Counted from the stretch's first letter, positions 8,789-17,816 are shown. The stretch: 64,000 nucleotides of DNA from JACXTP01 sp963789555 (GCA_963789555.1 CAWBKY010000004.1:62001-126000); one strand, 5' to 3'. Notes: generated by a model from the letters alone, not told the origin. Numbers and translations are program-made.

Positions 8789-8878
8789 GCCGAGGTAGCT
8801 AAGTCCGGATTACGGCGCCAGCCTTGAGAGCTGGTGGTACCCAGTACCACGGGAGTTCGAATCTCCCCCTCGGCGCCA
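8789..8878 (+). tRNA. tRNA-Ser (TGA)
   Basis: Acceptor GCCGAGG pairs with CCTCGGC; anticodon arm CCAGC-CTTGAGA-GCTGG with anticodon TGA; a long variable arm (GGTGGTACCCAGTACCAC) as required for a class II serine tRNA; T arm GGGAG-TTCGAAT-CTCCC; discriminator G and encoded CCA at 8876-8878. Confidence 0.95.
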
Positions 8879-8891
8879 CATCTTCATACGC

Positions 8892-9830
8892 TCATTTTTC
8901 CATGATGAAGGCCAGCATCGAGGGGACCAGGGCCTGCAGGTCGGATGGGACATCGTGCTCCATCGCAGGTATCTCGACCTTCCTGTGCCTCACCCCCTCG
9001 ATCTCGAACAGCTCGTTCAAGGCCTTGGAGTGCTCCCGGCAGTCCTGGTCCTGGTCGCCCCATATGATGTTGCATCGCACATCCCTCGAACGCAACCCTC
9101 TGATCTTGGAGGAGATCTCGTCCAGGTCGGGGAGCCAGGGGGCGATGAGGATCAGCCCTTGCACATCGCTTTCCGCATCGAGGGCGAGATGAAGCGCCAC
9201 CCTGGCCCCGGCCGAGAAGCCGGCGAGGACCACGCTTTGGACGGGGAAGTATTGCCTCAGGTCCCGCAGGTGGGACCGGACCTCCGCGACGCCGAGCTCC
9301 ACATCGTTCCAGTAATAAGCGCCTGAGAAACCTATCTGCGAGGAGCGGGGGAAGGCCATCAGACAGCAGGGGCCCTCATCGCCGATCCATTGGGACCGGG
9401 CGATCCGTTCGTTCTCCTCGTTTCCGTGCAAGACCATGAGAAGGGTGGTAGGCCCCTCGTCCTGAGAAACGGCGATGTCCATCTCCGGTCTGCTGGTGGA
9501 CCTCGCCTCCGCCTCTCGTCCCTTGCATATCTCGGCCATCCTCTTGAACTCGTGAATGTCGCGGAGAGGGGCCAGGTCATCGTCGGTGAGCAGGTTCTCA
9601 TAGGAATACCAATAGCCCCGGTCGATCACCGCCTCCCGGATGATGCTCATCGCCAGTCCCTCGCGCCCTGCGCGACTGGCGAGACAGAAACGGAAGTTAT
9701 AGATCTGGGCCTGGTTGCCCTCGACCTTCCCGGCGTTCATCGTGACCAGTTCGTAAGCCTCCTGGAACCTGCCTTGATGGTAGAGCCTCACCGCCCCGTT
9801 CATGAGCTGGTTATAGGTCAGTCCGGTCAT
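8892..9830 (-). CDS. Alpha/beta-hydrolase (esterase-like) with helical N-terminal region
   Basis: 312 aa. Residues from about 125 form an alpha/beta-hydrolase of the carboxylesterase/phospholipase type: TTLLMVLHGNEEN near the oxyanion strand, nucleophile elbow VVLAGFSAGARVALH (Ser), an Asp in NIIWGDQDQDC and a His in MEHDVP near the C-terminus. The first 120 residues look helical and TPR-like (QGRFQEAYELV, RGYWYSYENLL). No signal peptide, so it is cytoplasmic. The gene converges with tRNA-Ser and ends 14 nt after it. Substrate unknown. Confidence 0.7.
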   Translation of the reverse strand: MTGLTYNQLMNGAVRLYHQGRFQEAYELVTMNAGKVEGNQAQIYNFRFCLASRAGREGLAMSIIREAVIDRGYWYSYENLLTDDDLAPLRDIHEFKRMAEICKGREAEARSTSRPEMDIAVSQDEGPTTLLMVLHGNEENERIARSQWIGDEGPCCLMAFPRSSQIGFSGAYYWNDVELGVAEVRSHLRDLRQYFPVQSVVLAGFSAGARVALHLALDAESDVQGLILIAPWLPDLDEISSKIRGLRSRDVRCNIIWGDQDQDCREHSKALNELFEIEGVRHRKVEIPAMEHDVPSDLQALVPSMLAFIMEK

Positions 9831-9892
9831 CCTTGGTGGTGATGGGCATGCTCGACCTAATGCTTACCTCTACTGAGATAGTCCTGTCGTAC

Positions 9893-9981
9893 GTTCTGTC
9901 ATACAGGTCATTGAATTAGATTGTGTCATCTGGCATGCATGATGAACAGTTTTATATCGTCTGACGTTCATATGACAGAAC
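9893..9981. promoter_or_regulatory. Inverted repeat flanking a promoter (possible operator pair)
   Basis: GTTCTGTCATA at 9893-9903 is the exact inverse of TATGACAGAAC at 9971-9981. Between them lies TTTTATAT (9950-9957), a TATA candidate for rightward transcription. The pair sits between the divergent hydrolase gene and the small Cys-rich gene, where a shared regulator might bind. Confidence 0.4.
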
Positions 9982-10069
9982 AAGGGATGGATGCGGTCCG
10001 AGAGGGGTGTGGGATGCCCCCCTCATGTCTTGCCGAGCGGTCCGCATCGATCACAGGGGATCGAAGCAC

Positions 10070-10303
10070 ATGTCATGCCCACAGATGGACACGGAAGGCC
10101 TTTGTCACGGAAAGTACCACGGATTCGCCTGCATCAAGGACAAGTGCCGGGCCGATGTCAAGCAGCACTGCGTGCACAGCCTGGAAGGCGGTCATTACTG
10201 CACCAAGTTCCATCGTTTCGAGTGCATCGGCGCGGAGAACTGCGGCACTTTGGACGACTACCTGAACTTCATCCGCTCCCGCCGCGACAAGGCTCAGGCC
10301 TGA
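10070..10303 (+). CDS. Cysteine/histidine-rich small protein
   Basis: 77 aa with eight Cys and several His in spaced patterns (MSCPQMDTEGLCHGKYHGF, CIKDKCRADVKQHC, HYCTKFHRFECIGAENC). This suggests metal binding by one or two zinc or Fe-S knuckles. The start at ATG 10070 fits the Cys-pattern block; the frame is open further upstream. The 3' end overlaps the convergent CoaD/NTPase gene by 10 nt. I do not recognise the family. Confidence 0.6.
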   Translation: MSCPQMDTEGLCHGKYHGFACIKDKCRADVKQHCVHSLEGGHYCTKFHRFECIGAENCGTLDDYLNFIRSRRDKAQA

Positions 10304-11266
10304 TCCCGATAGACATCCAAACGGATGCGCGGCACCATCGCCGCCAGGACCGATTGCTCGGTCAGCTCCTTCCTTCTCAGGACGCCGTTGGTCAAAAGCC
10401 CGATGGCCCCCCCTTTGTGACCGTTCCTCTCCAGCTTGAAGATGGCATCGCACGCCTCCCCGACGCTCCTGCCCGCCCTTACCTCCCGGGCGATGATCTC
10501 GGGATATCTGAACCCAGGACCGTGCCCGTGGGTCAGCCAGCCCATCTGGTCCACCATGGCGCAATGCTGCACATCATACAGTCCATCGTCCTCCATGTGC
10601 ACGCCCGCTTCGATGCCTATGCCGAGGTCGTTCTGGCCTAAGGCGGCCCTTGATCGGTTCTCTGGCCCCTTCCAGAACCTCTTCCCCGAAAGGTTGTTTG
10701 CCTACGCCGGAATCCACCTCGACCGCTTCCACCTCGACCGCGTGGTAGAATCGCGTAAGGACGGAACGGACCGCCTCCACCTTGACCGGGTTGGTGGAGC
10801 CCACCCCGACCTTGAGGGGCCGGAGCAGCTCGCCCTCCCCATCGATCTCGCCCTGGGAGATGCGAGTGGAACTGATGGGTCGGAAGTCCCGGGCCAGGAT
10901 GTAAGGTATGCACGATATCTGCAATGACGCCAGACCCGATCTGGAGCGCACCTCGTTGATGCGCTCCGCATTGGCCATCGACCCCGGTGAGACCACGATG
11001 ACCTGGTAATCTAGGGACGTGGTGGCGTTCCCGAACGCATCGTGCAAAGGGGCGATGATGAAGGGCTTGCCCAGCCCTTCGACGTATGCTCTGACCGCCG
11101 CCTCCCTTTCGGCGTATGGTCGGGAACTCCCCTTGTGAGCGGCGATGTAGGCGTCGGTGGTCAAGGCTATGTGCACCAGGTCCCCGATCTCGAAGGCCCG
11201 GTCCAACAAAGCACGATGCCCTTTGTGCATCGTGTCGAAGGTACCGCCCACCACCACCGTGCTCAT
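10294..11266 (-). CDS. CoaD / inosine-xanthosine triphosphatase fusion, frameshifted
   Basis: N-terminal half is an archaeal phosphopantetheine adenylyltransferase for CoA synthesis: VVVGGTFDTMHKGHRALL with the HxGH nucleotidyltransferase motif and ISSTRI near its end. It continues directly into a YjjX/DUF84-type non-canonical NTP phosphatase (VGVGSTNPVKVEAVRSVL, QPFGEEVLEGA). The frame then shifts near 10656; removing one base gives RSRAALGQNDLGIGIEAGV, which leads into HMEDDGLYDVQHCAMVD and the normal YjjX end. The start ATG 11266 overlaps the stop of the upstream zinc-ribbon gene by 4 nt, so they are translationally coupled. House-cleaning and CoA synthesis would be joined in one chain. 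Confidence 0.8.
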
Positions 11267-11460
11267 AGTCCCATGAACACGATAGCGACGATGAGCACGA
11301 TGAAGCTTATGGCATATAGGAAAAGCAACTGCTTCTTCTTGCGCTTTATGACCGCCTGGTTGGTATCCCCGCATTCGGTGGAGCAGAAGGCGTCATCGCC
11401 GACGAAGGCCTTGCCGCAGCTGCGGCAATGGTGATGCTGGGCGATCTTGGAGGTGGCCAT
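11263..11460 (-). CDS. Zinc-ribbon membrane protein (DUF2116-like)
   Basis: 65 aa. A treble-clef zinc ribbon (HHHCRSCGKAF, FCSTECGD) at residues 9-32 is followed by a basic stretch RKKKQ and one membrane helix (LLFLYAISFIVLIVAIVFMG). Such proteins are widespread in archaea and have no known role. Its stop overlaps the start of the CoaD fusion (ATGA), forming an operon. Confidence 0.8.
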   Translation of the reverse strand: MATSKIAQHHHCRSCGKAFVGDDAFCSTECGDTNQAVIKRKKKQLLFLYAISFIVLIVAIVFMGL

Positions 11461-11499
11461 CGAGCCCCTAATCGCGCCACGCTAGATTAATTTTACCCA

Positions 11500-13659
11500 T
11501 CAACGCACCGCCCTGACCTGACCGGCTGGAACGGTGATGACGAAGCGCGCCCCCAGGTCCGCCTCGCCCTTCTCCTCGATGCGCATGTGCGAGGCGTGCA
11601 CCACCTCCTTGACGAAGCGCAGCCCGAACCCGCCGTTGTCGCAATCGAAGATGCGCTGCCGGTCCACCGCCTCATAGCCCTTCCCATCGTCCTCGACCAA
11701 TATGGCCGTGGTCTCCCCATGGTCCTGGGTCCTGACCCGGATGTGCTTGGTGCGGGGGGTGCGCTCGATCTGTGATTGGAACAGTTGTTCGAGGGCGTTC
11801 CCGAAGGCCGGGTCCGCCAGAACCTCGATGTCGTCCATCTCCGCGTCGAACGAGGCGCCCTTCAGGTCCACCTTGGAGAGGGCGGCCTGGCAGACCACCG
11901 ACAGGGAGAACCAGGTCGCAGGCCTCGTGCCCACGCCGCGATAGGTCCTTGCCACGTTGAGATAATGGTCGATCTCCGCCGCGTGTCCCATGGCCCTCTC
12001 CACATGTTGCTTCACGTCAGGGTCGCGGGAGCGGAAGGAGAGCAGCTGCAGGTCCCCGACCAATGCGGCCAAACGCTTGGAGAGCTCATCGCTCATCAGA
12101 CCGGACATCTCCTCCACCTTGTCGTTGGCGGCGATGACGGCGGAATCGGACATGACGCCCTCCGTGACGTCGCGGAACAGGCAGACGAACCCTTGAGGGC
12201 GGCGCCTCTGGTCCAGGATCGGCGATGCGCTCGCCTCGACGAAGCGTTGCCCGTTCGCCGTGGCGACGGAGTAGCGCATGTTGGTGGGGACCAGCCCGTT
12301 CCTCAAGGCCTCGATGTCCCGTTGGAAGTGCGGACGCTCGACCAGGGGGAAAAACTCCTCCAAAGGCCTTCCCACCAGTTTCGCGGACGGGTCTCCGGTG
12401 AGGACGTTCGAGCCGTGGGGCGAGGCGAACGTCACCTTGGCATCGACATCGCAGACGATGATGGCGTCGGGGGTGAGGCTGAGCAGGGCGTTGCAGGTCT
12501 CCTCGGTCATGTCCATGGGGGGCTCTTCCTGGCAGCTCAGCTCCGTGAAGGTGGCCAGGATCATCTGCTCACCTTGGATGGTGGCGGGCTTGAGGGTGAT
12601 GCGCGCATCGATCGGCGTGCCATCCTTGCGGGAGAGCAAGCACTCGATGCACGTGCTCTGCCCCACCCTTCCCTTGGAGGTCAGGGCACGGAACATGTCC
12701 TCGGACCGGACGCCGTCCCTTTGGAGCTCCGGGGCCAGTTCCCAAGGCCACTTGCCGATGACCTCTTTCGTGCTGCGCCCCAACATCTCGGCGACATGGT
12801 TGTTGCAATCGACGATGCGGTCGCTGATCAACGCTATGCCAGCGGGCACGTTCTCGAAGAGCAGGCGGTACCTCTCGTCCGAGACCTTCATGCGTTCCTC
12901 CGCTCGGAGGCGCTGGGCTATCTCTCGGCCGTTGAACACCACGTAGGCCTTGCCCTCGTCGTCCCTCATCTTGGAGAAGGAGCCTTCGAAATGGGTATAG
13001 GAGCCATCCGCTCGCCTCACCCGGAACTCGGCCATGTCCGAGATGCCCACCGCGCCCTCGCGCAGGATGGTCTGGAACATGTTCTTGTCCGCCGGGAAGA
13101 CGAGCTCGTCCATGCGCACCCCCACCAAGGTCTCCGGGGCATAGCCCAGGACCTTGCGGGCCGAGGGGCTGACGTATCGCATGGTGGTCTCCAGGTTGGT
13201 GATGCAGATGATGTCGAGGGAGTTCTCGATCATGGCGCGGAAACGCTCGGCGTTGTGCTTCACCGCATCAATGGCCTGCCGTTTCAGCACCATGTGGCGC
13301 ACCAGGTTCTCCAGCTCGGTGAACTGGACCCGGGGGTTGCCGCCCTTGTTGAGATAGAAATCGGCGCCGTTGTTCAAGGCATCGATGACCACCTCCTCGC
13401 GGCCCTTGCCAGTGAACAAGATGAAAGGTATGTCTATGCCATGCGAGCGCAGCTCCTTGAGCAGGTCGATGCCGCTCATGGCAGGCATCTGGTAGTCGGA
13501 GATGATGACGTCGAAAGGTTTGGCCCGGAGCATGTTCAGGACCTCCTTTGCCGAGGTGCAGGTGGTGACGCTCAGGTCCTCGTTCTCTCCCTCCAAGAAC
13601 TCCTTGGCCAGGTCTAAAAGCAGTGGATCGTCGTCCACGTAAAGTGCTTGAATTACCAC
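11500..13659 (-). CDS. Response regulator-PAS-histidine kinase-like hybrid
   Basis: 719 aa, cytoplasmic. Order: receiver domain (YVDDDPLLLDL acidic cluster, phosphoacceptor Asp in VIISDYQMPAMSG, Thr in ILFTGKG, Lys in LNKGG), then three PAS domains (blocks starting FRAMIENSLDIICIT, YRLLFENVPAGIALI and LLSLTPDAIIVCDV), a helical linker and a HATPase domain (NALEQLFQSQ, VEDDGKGYE, GGFGLRFVKEVV). The linker lacks the usual HxLRNP phospho-His box, so kinase activity is doubtful. GTG 13659 is the start. Archaeal sensors of this architecture are common, but signal and partner are unknown. Confidence 0.85.
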   Translation of the reverse strand: MVIQALYVDDDPLLLDLAKEFLEGENEDLSVTTCTSAKEVLNMLRAKPFDVIISDYQMPAMSGIDLLKELRSHGIDIPFILFTGKGREEVVIDALNNGADFYLNKGGNPRVQFTELENLVRHMVLKRQAIDAVKHNAERFRAMIENSLDIICITNLETTMRYVSPSARKVLGYAPETLVGVRMDELVFPADKNMFQTILREGAVGISDMAEFRVRRADGSYTHFEGSFSKMRDDEGKAYVVFNGREIAQRLRAEERMKVSDERYRLLFENVPAGIALISDRIVDCNNHVAEMLGRSTKEVIGKWPWELAPELQRDGVRSEDMFRALTSKGRVGQSTCIECLLSRKDGTPIDARITLKPATIQGEQMILATFTELSCQEEPPMDMTEETCNALLSLTPDAIIVCDVDAKVTFASPHGSNVLTGDPSAKLVGRPLEEFFPLVERPHFQRDIEALRNGLVPTNMRYSVATANGQRFVEASASPILDQRRRPQGFVCLFRDVTEGVMSDSAVIAANDKVEEMSGLMSDELSKRLAALVGDLQLLSFRSRDPDVKQHVERAMGHAAEIDHYLNVARTYRGVGTRPATWFSLSVVCQAALSKVDLKGASFDAEMDDIEVLADPAFGNALEQLFQSQIERTPRTKHIRVRTQDHGETTAILVEDDGKGYEAVDRQRIFDCDNGGFGLRFVKEVVHASHMRIEEKGEADLGARFVITVPAGQVRAVR

Positions 13660-13721
13660 CCCATCCCCCCGAAAACGTGCATCCAGGGCATGATAAGCGC
13701 ATTTTAATTAAATAAACCTTA

Positions 13722-14330
13722 TTAAGATGGGTTTGGACAAACGGGCGGCGCCCTCAGGTCCAACTCGTGGTTCATGATGGTGATGCAGTGATCGGCATGG
13801 TAGGATATCGGCCCGAGCGAGATCACCGAGCCGGTGCGCGCGCGCAGTTCCGCCTCCTCCTCCGGGTCGAGGTCTCGGTGGTCACTGAGAACGAACGCCA
13901 CCTCCCCCTCCAAGGGCATCTCCCGGAGCGAGGAGCCATCCTCCTTCAGGTAGATGATCTGGCACTTACCGTCCAATCGGTCCAGCAGGTCCTTGAAGCC
14001 CATGGAGGAGACATATATGCCCGGGGAGGAACGGACCTCGTCCTTGGCCTTCTTCATCAGTGCGTTGCGCACCAGGGCGGCGGTGCTCCTCTCGTCCGGG
14101 TTCAGGTAGCGAAGCTCGCTGCCGACGAAGCGCAGGGTCTTGGGCGGGTCGCCCGGTCCCTGAAGGACGAGGAACACCTCCACATCGGTGCGGATGCGAT
14201 GCGAGAGGAAGAAGGCGGAGTTGACGCACCGGAGCAGGACGTCGAGGCGTCCCGCCCCTCCGGCGATGTCATCCAATTTGAAGTCGGCGGTGGTGGAGGC
14301 CTTGTGCCCCACGATGATGAAGCGCCTCAC
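13722..14330 (-). CDS. trmY: tRNA (pseudouridine-54 N1)-methyltransferase TrmY
   Basis: SPOUT-class enzyme that methylates pseudouridine 54 in archaeal tRNA. The start MRRFIIVGHKASTTADFKLD and RLDVLLRCVNSAFFLSHRIR are diagnostic, and the C-terminal knot contains VAFVLSDHRDLDPEEE and the SLGPISYHADHCITIMNHELD block. At 202 aa it has the normal length. Its ATG overlaps the SRP54 stop by 4 nt, so the two genes are translated as a pair. Confidence 0.93.
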   Translation of the reverse strand: MRRFIIVGHKASTTADFKLDDIAGGAGRLDVLLRCVNSAFFLSHRIRTDVEVFLVLQGPGDPPKTLRFVGSELRYLNPDERSTAALVRNALMKKAKDEVRSSPGIYVSSMGFKDLLDRLDGKCQIIYLKEDGSSLREMPLEGEVAFVLSDHRDLDPEEEAELRARTGSVISLGPISYHADHCITIMNHELDLRAPPVCPNPS

Positions 14331-15670
14331 ATCTGACCCTCCAAGTTTTGGCCGCCCAGTTGCTTCATCAGTTGCTTGCGCAGCTTGCGGTTGCCCATGA
14401 AGCCCTTGACCGCCTTCTTGGAGTTGTTGTACTGTTGCAATAGCTGCCTCACCTCCTTCGCCTCGACGCCCGAACCCTTGGCGATGCGGTTGATGCGGGA
14501 GGATTTGATGATCTTCGGCTCGTCCAGCTCGGCGTCGGTCATGGAGTCCATGATGATGCGGTATTTGTAGAGACGCTCCTGCATCTCCTCCACGTTCACC
14601 TTGTCCTGCACGTTGCCAGGCAGCCCGGGCAGCAAGGACATTATCTTCTGCAGCGGACCGACGTTGGTGAGCATCTCCATCTGGTCGTACATCTCCCTCA
14701 GGGTGAAGCGACCGGACATGATCTTCTTGGTGGTCTCGAGGGCCTCCTCCTCGCTCACCCCTTCCTTGGTCATCTCCAGGAGGGTCTCGATATCGCCCAT
14801 GCCCAGGAGCCGGGATATGAAGCGGGAGGGCACGAACGGGTCCAGGTCCTCCAGGTGCTCGCCCACGCCGATGAAGACGATGGGGGCCTGGGTGCGGGAG
14901 ACGGCGGTCAGGGCCCCACCCCCTTTCGCCGTGCCGTCCATCTTGGTGACGATGACGCTCGTGACCCCGACCGCATCGTGGAAGGCCTGGGCCTGCGGAC
15001 CGGCCTGCTGGCCGACCGAGGCGTCGAGCACGAGGATGCGCTCGGACGGCTTGGCCAGGTTGGCCACGTCCTTGATCTCTTGGATGAGGTCGCCCTCCAG
15101 GGCATGGCGCCCCGAGGTGTCGATGATGATGATGTCCATGCCGGAATGGGCCTTCAGGCCTTCCTCGACGATGTGCACCGCGCTCTTCTCTCCGGGCATG
15201 CCGAAGAATGATACGCCCACCTTGTCAGCGATCTGCTTGAGCTGATCGTAGGCGGCCGGCCGGTGCACGTCCGCGGCGATGACCCCGACCTTGAGGTTCT
15301 TCTTGTGGAAGTAGCGGCTGAGCTTGCCGGTGGTGGTGGTCTTCCCTTGCCCATAGAGGCCGACCATCATGATGGTCTGCTTGGTGAGCGGGATCTCCTT
15401 GCGCTCTCCGAGGATCTTCACCAGTTCCTCGTAGATGATGCGGACGACGTGCTCCTTGGCGGTCTTTCCGGCCGGCGGTTTCTCGTTGAGCGCCCGCCGC
15501 TCCACCTCCTTGGTGATCTCCAGGACGAGCTTTACGTTGACATCGGCTTGCAGCAATGCGCGCTGGATGTCCTTGGCGATCTCCTTCACCAACTTCTCGT
15601 CGACCGTGTTGGACTTGGCTATCTTCTTGAGAACGTCCTTCAGCGATTTGCCAAGACCATCTAGGACCAT
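14327..15670 (-). CDS. srp54: Signal recognition particle 54 kDa protein
   Basis: GTPase that binds signal peptides and SRP RNA. The N domain (MVLDGLGKSLKDVLKKIAKS) precedes the G domain with GLYGQGKTTTTGKL, DVHRPAAYDQL, DTSGRHALE, TKMDGTAKGG, and then the methionine-rich M domain with SSRINRIAKGSGVEAKEVRQ. Length 447 aa is normal. A ribosome site GAGAGAGGTGG lies just before ATG, and the minus-strand GTTTAATAG near 15704-15712 is a plausible TATA box giving a leader of about 12 nt. Confidence 0.97.
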   Translation of the reverse strand: MVLDGLGKSLKDVLKKIAKSNTVDEKLVKEIAKDIQRALLQADVNVKLVLEITKEVERRALNEKPPAGKTAKEHVVRIIYEELVKILGERKEIPLTKQTIMMVGLYGQGKTTTTGKLSRYFHKKNLKVGVIAADVHRPAAYDQLKQIADKVGVSFFGMPGEKSAVHIVEEGLKAHSGMDIIIIDTSGRHALEGDLIQEIKDVANLAKPSERILVLDASVGQQAGPQAQAFHDAVGVTSVIVTKMDGTAKGGGALTAVSRTQAPIVFIGVGEHLEDLDPFVPSRFISRLLGMGDIETLLEMTKEGVSEEEALETTKKIMSGRFTLREMYDQMEMLTNVGPLQKIMSLLPGLPGNVQDKVNVEEMQERLYKYRIIMDSMTDAELDEPKIIKSSRINRIAKGSGVEAKEVRQLLQQYNNSKKAVKGFMGNRKLRKQLMKQLGGQNLEGQM

Positions 15671-15970
15671 ATGTCGCCACCTCTCTCTGGCAACCTCGCC
15701 AGGGCTATTAAACTTTCCTTATCGGAAGATAAAAAACGAATTCGATCATTGGATCGCACAGAATATTTTAAAAAGGTTTGGGAAGGGCTAGCCTTGTCAG
15801 AAGGGATGGGATGCACTCTGAAAACTAGCCCAGACCTTCCCGATATCTACTATATTTTTAAGGATATATATACTTTTTCTCAATTTAATTCCGTCATGAC
15901 ACGATGAAAAAGTGAGGGAGTAATATTATTGATAAAAAGAAAATAAGAGCTGGACCGGTGAAGGTCCAAT
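15671..15970. other. Intergenic region with SRP54 promoter
   Basis: 300 nt between SRP54 and the coiled-coil gene. It holds the SRP54 TATA region near its left edge and AT-rich DNA (about 15855-15950) just beyond the stop of the coiled-coil gene. Small frames here have no family signature or ribosome site. Confidence 0.5.
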
Positions 15971-16858
15971 TTATTGATAACTAGATTTTTGCAAGGCCAT
16001 CAGGTCCTCGGTGCTGAGCTTCTCGCCCTTCCTGAACTTTTCGAAGATGTCGTCGGCCTCTTTCTGGGCGACAGTGTCGTCCTTCTTCTTCTTGGCCTTC
16101 TTCGCCTTCTGCCTCAGCCCGGTGATGATCTTGTCGTAATCGTGCACTTGGCGGATGTTCTCGATGTGCTTGCGGTGCTCATCGTCGGCCTTGGCCTTGT
16201 TCTCCAGGAAGTTCTCCTGGGCCTTGTCGGCCTCCTTGCGCATCGTGTCCGCCTTCTCGTAGAGCTGGATCATGGTGTCGTGCTCGGTCTGGGCCCTCTC
16301 GGCCAGCTCGCCCACGCGCCTGTGCTCCGCCTCGGCGGCGTCCTTGGCCTCGCGCAGATCGCGTATGGCATTCTTGACCTCGGCGTTCTGCTCCAGGCTC
16401 TTCTCCCGCTCCTTGATCTCCTTGTCCAGCTGCTTGATCTTCTCGACCAGCTCCTTCTCCTTGTCCCGGTTCTCGATGCCCCAGGACTGGGTCTGGTAGG
16501 AGAACTCCAATTGCTTCAGGTCCTTGCGCAGCTTGACCACGGGGATCTGCTGCACGCCTTCCTTGGGCTGGTTCACCTTCTTCAGCTCGGTGACCTTCTT
16601 GGACAGCTCGTTGACCTTGTTGTTCATCTCGTCACGGGCGACCTTGGCGGCCCGGACCTCGACGTTCAACTTGTCCCGCTCCTCGCGGTGCTTCGCGGCC
16701 TCATCGACCAGCTTGCGGACCTCGCCGTTCAGCTCATCGCGCTTTTGGACCCATTCCTTGGTCTTGTCATTTAGGTCGTCACGGAGACGCTTGTGCTTCT
16801 CCGCCTCGGCATTGTTCATTGCGCGCTTTTGTTCGAGGTCATCTAAAAGCTCGGTCAT
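15971..16858 (-). CDS. Archaeal coiled-coil protein (COG1340-like)
   Basis: 295 aa, almost entirely charged heptad coiled coil (KRLRDDLNDKTKEWVQKRDE, KVNELSKKVTELKK), interrupted near the middle by the conserved QLEFSYQTQSWGIENRDKEK segment that marks this archaeal family. The start at ATG 16858 is preferred to the upstream ATG 16909, because the TATA box at 16913-16922 places the transcript start near 16891, inside the longer version. Possibly structural or a chromosome- or membrane-associated scaffold. No enzyme motif. Confidence 0.8.
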   Translation of the reverse strand: MTELLDDLEQKRAMNNAEAEKHKRLRDDLNDKTKEWVQKRDELNGEVRKLVDEAAKHREERDKLNVEVRAAKVARDEMNNKVNELSKKVTELKKVNQPKEGVQQIPVVKLRKDLKQLEFSYQTQSWGIENRDKEKELVEKIKQLDKEIKEREKSLEQNAEVKNAIRDLREAKDAAEAEHRRVGELAERAQTEHDTMIQLYEKADTMRKEADKAQENFLENKAKADDEHRKHIENIRQVHDYDKIITGLRQKAKKAKKKKDDTVAQKEADDIFEKFRKGEKLSTEDLMALQKSSYQ

Positions 16859-16912
16859 AACGTTCACACTCAGCAGGCTCACAATTAAAGCGGCTTCGAC
16901 ATAATACATCCC

Positions 16913-16922
16913 GTTTATAAGA
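16913..16922 (-). promoter_or_regulatory. TATA box of the coiled-coil gene
   Basis: TCTTATAAAC on the minus strand. Transcription expected about 26 nt on, near 16891, leaving a leader of about 33 nt to ATG 16858 and excluding the ATG at 16909. Confidence 0.5.
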
Positions 16923-16962
16923 TTATCGATAGCTGAATCAAAGAAAGGGCCATTGCCAGGAA

Positions 16963-17376
16963 CTAAAGGCCATCATCTTCCTTGTCCGCCCCATCGTCCT
17001 TTTCCGGCTGAGGCTGCTGGTCCTTGCGCAGCTCGATGTCGTGCCAGTTGTCGTTCCTGGTGTTGTAGGAACCGTCCTTCATCTCGAACTTGACCTTGAG
17101 CTTGCCCTCCTCGTAGTAGACGTGGGCGGTCTTGACCAAGGAGACGTAATAGTTGACGCGCTTGCCCTGCCGGGAGAGCTTGCGTTCCGTGCAGGCGATC
17201 AGGCCGAACTGTTCCAGGTCGCGGATGCGGCGATAACAGGCGGCGATGGGGATGCCATACTGGTCGGAGATGTCCTGAGCGCACTTCGGGCACCTTACCG
17301 TCGCCACCAGGATCTTGACGGCATAGGGGTCCGTGAGCAGCTGTGAGACCGCTAGCATGTCCGGTATGGGTTCCAC
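16963..17376 (-). CDS. Winged-helix (ArsR-like) transcription regulator
   Basis: 137 aa. Helix-turn-helix in CAQDISDQYGIPIAACYRRI with recognition-helix continuation RDLEQFGLIACTERKLSR, then a wing of beta strands and an acidic low-complexity tail (PEKDDGADKEDDG). Start GTG 17376; an AT-rich TTTAATATTGG near 17399-17410 is a likely TATA element. It is paralogous to the gene at 17450-17785 (shared IPIA.YRR core). Stop is TAG. Confidence 0.75.
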   Translation of the reverse strand: MEPIPDMLAVSQLLTDPYAVKILVATVRCPKCAQDISDQYGIPIAACYRRIRDLEQFGLIACTERKLSRQGKRVNYYVSLVKTAHVYYEEGKLKVKFEMKDGSYNTRNDNWHDIELRKDQQPQPEKDDGADKEDDGL

Positions 17377-17449
17377 CTCGACAGGACCGAATGGCCTTCC
17401 AATATTAAATCGATTTAACCGGCCATGGGGCCGACGGGCACTTTAGGGA

Positions 17450-17785
17450 TCAAGGTATGCTCATCTCAGGCGGCGTGCCACTGAGCAGCCAATCCACTTC
17501 GATGGAGAACTTGCCCTCGTTGAATGAGAACCTTATGGTGCTGACGTTGCATTTGTAGTACTTCACCTTTCGGCCCCTCTTCTTCTCGTCGACGAAAACG
17601 GCGTTCAATAGTCCGACCTCCTCCATCATCAGCACGCGCCGGTAGGCGACGGCGATGGGGATGTCACAAGCCTTGCTTATCTCCTGGACGGGAAGTGCGT
17701 TGTTGAAGGTTACGCTCAGGATCTTCCCGCCGTATTCGTCGGCAAGTAACTTGGAGATGACCTGATCCCTGGTAATCATTTCCAT
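17450..17785 (-). CDS. Winged-helix (ArsR-like) regulator, paralogue
   Basis: 111 aa. The DNA-binding core PVQEISKACDIPIAVAYRRV and LMMEEVGLLNAVFVDEKKR resembles the neighbour at 16963-17376. The open frame extends to 17803, but that ATG lies inside the TATA element (TTTATTTTAATATG), so ATG 17785 (or 17779) is preferred, giving a leaderless message. Located between its paralogue and the KaiC-like gene, all on one strand. Confidence 0.72.
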   Translation of the reverse strand: MEMITRDQVISKLLADEYGGKILSVTFNNALPVQEISKACDIPIAVAYRRVLMMEEVGLLNAVFVDEKKRGRKVKYYKCNVSTIRFSFNEGKFSIEVDWLLSGTPPEMSIP

Positions 17786-17802
17786 GATTGGTGAGCGGAA
17801 CA

Positions 17803-17816
17803 TATTAAAATAAAGC
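17803..17816 (-). promoter_or_regulatory. TATA box of the second winged-helix gene
   Basis: TTTATTTTAATAT on the minus strand, centre near 17808, predicts transcription from about 17782, at the preferred start codon. Confidence 0.45.
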
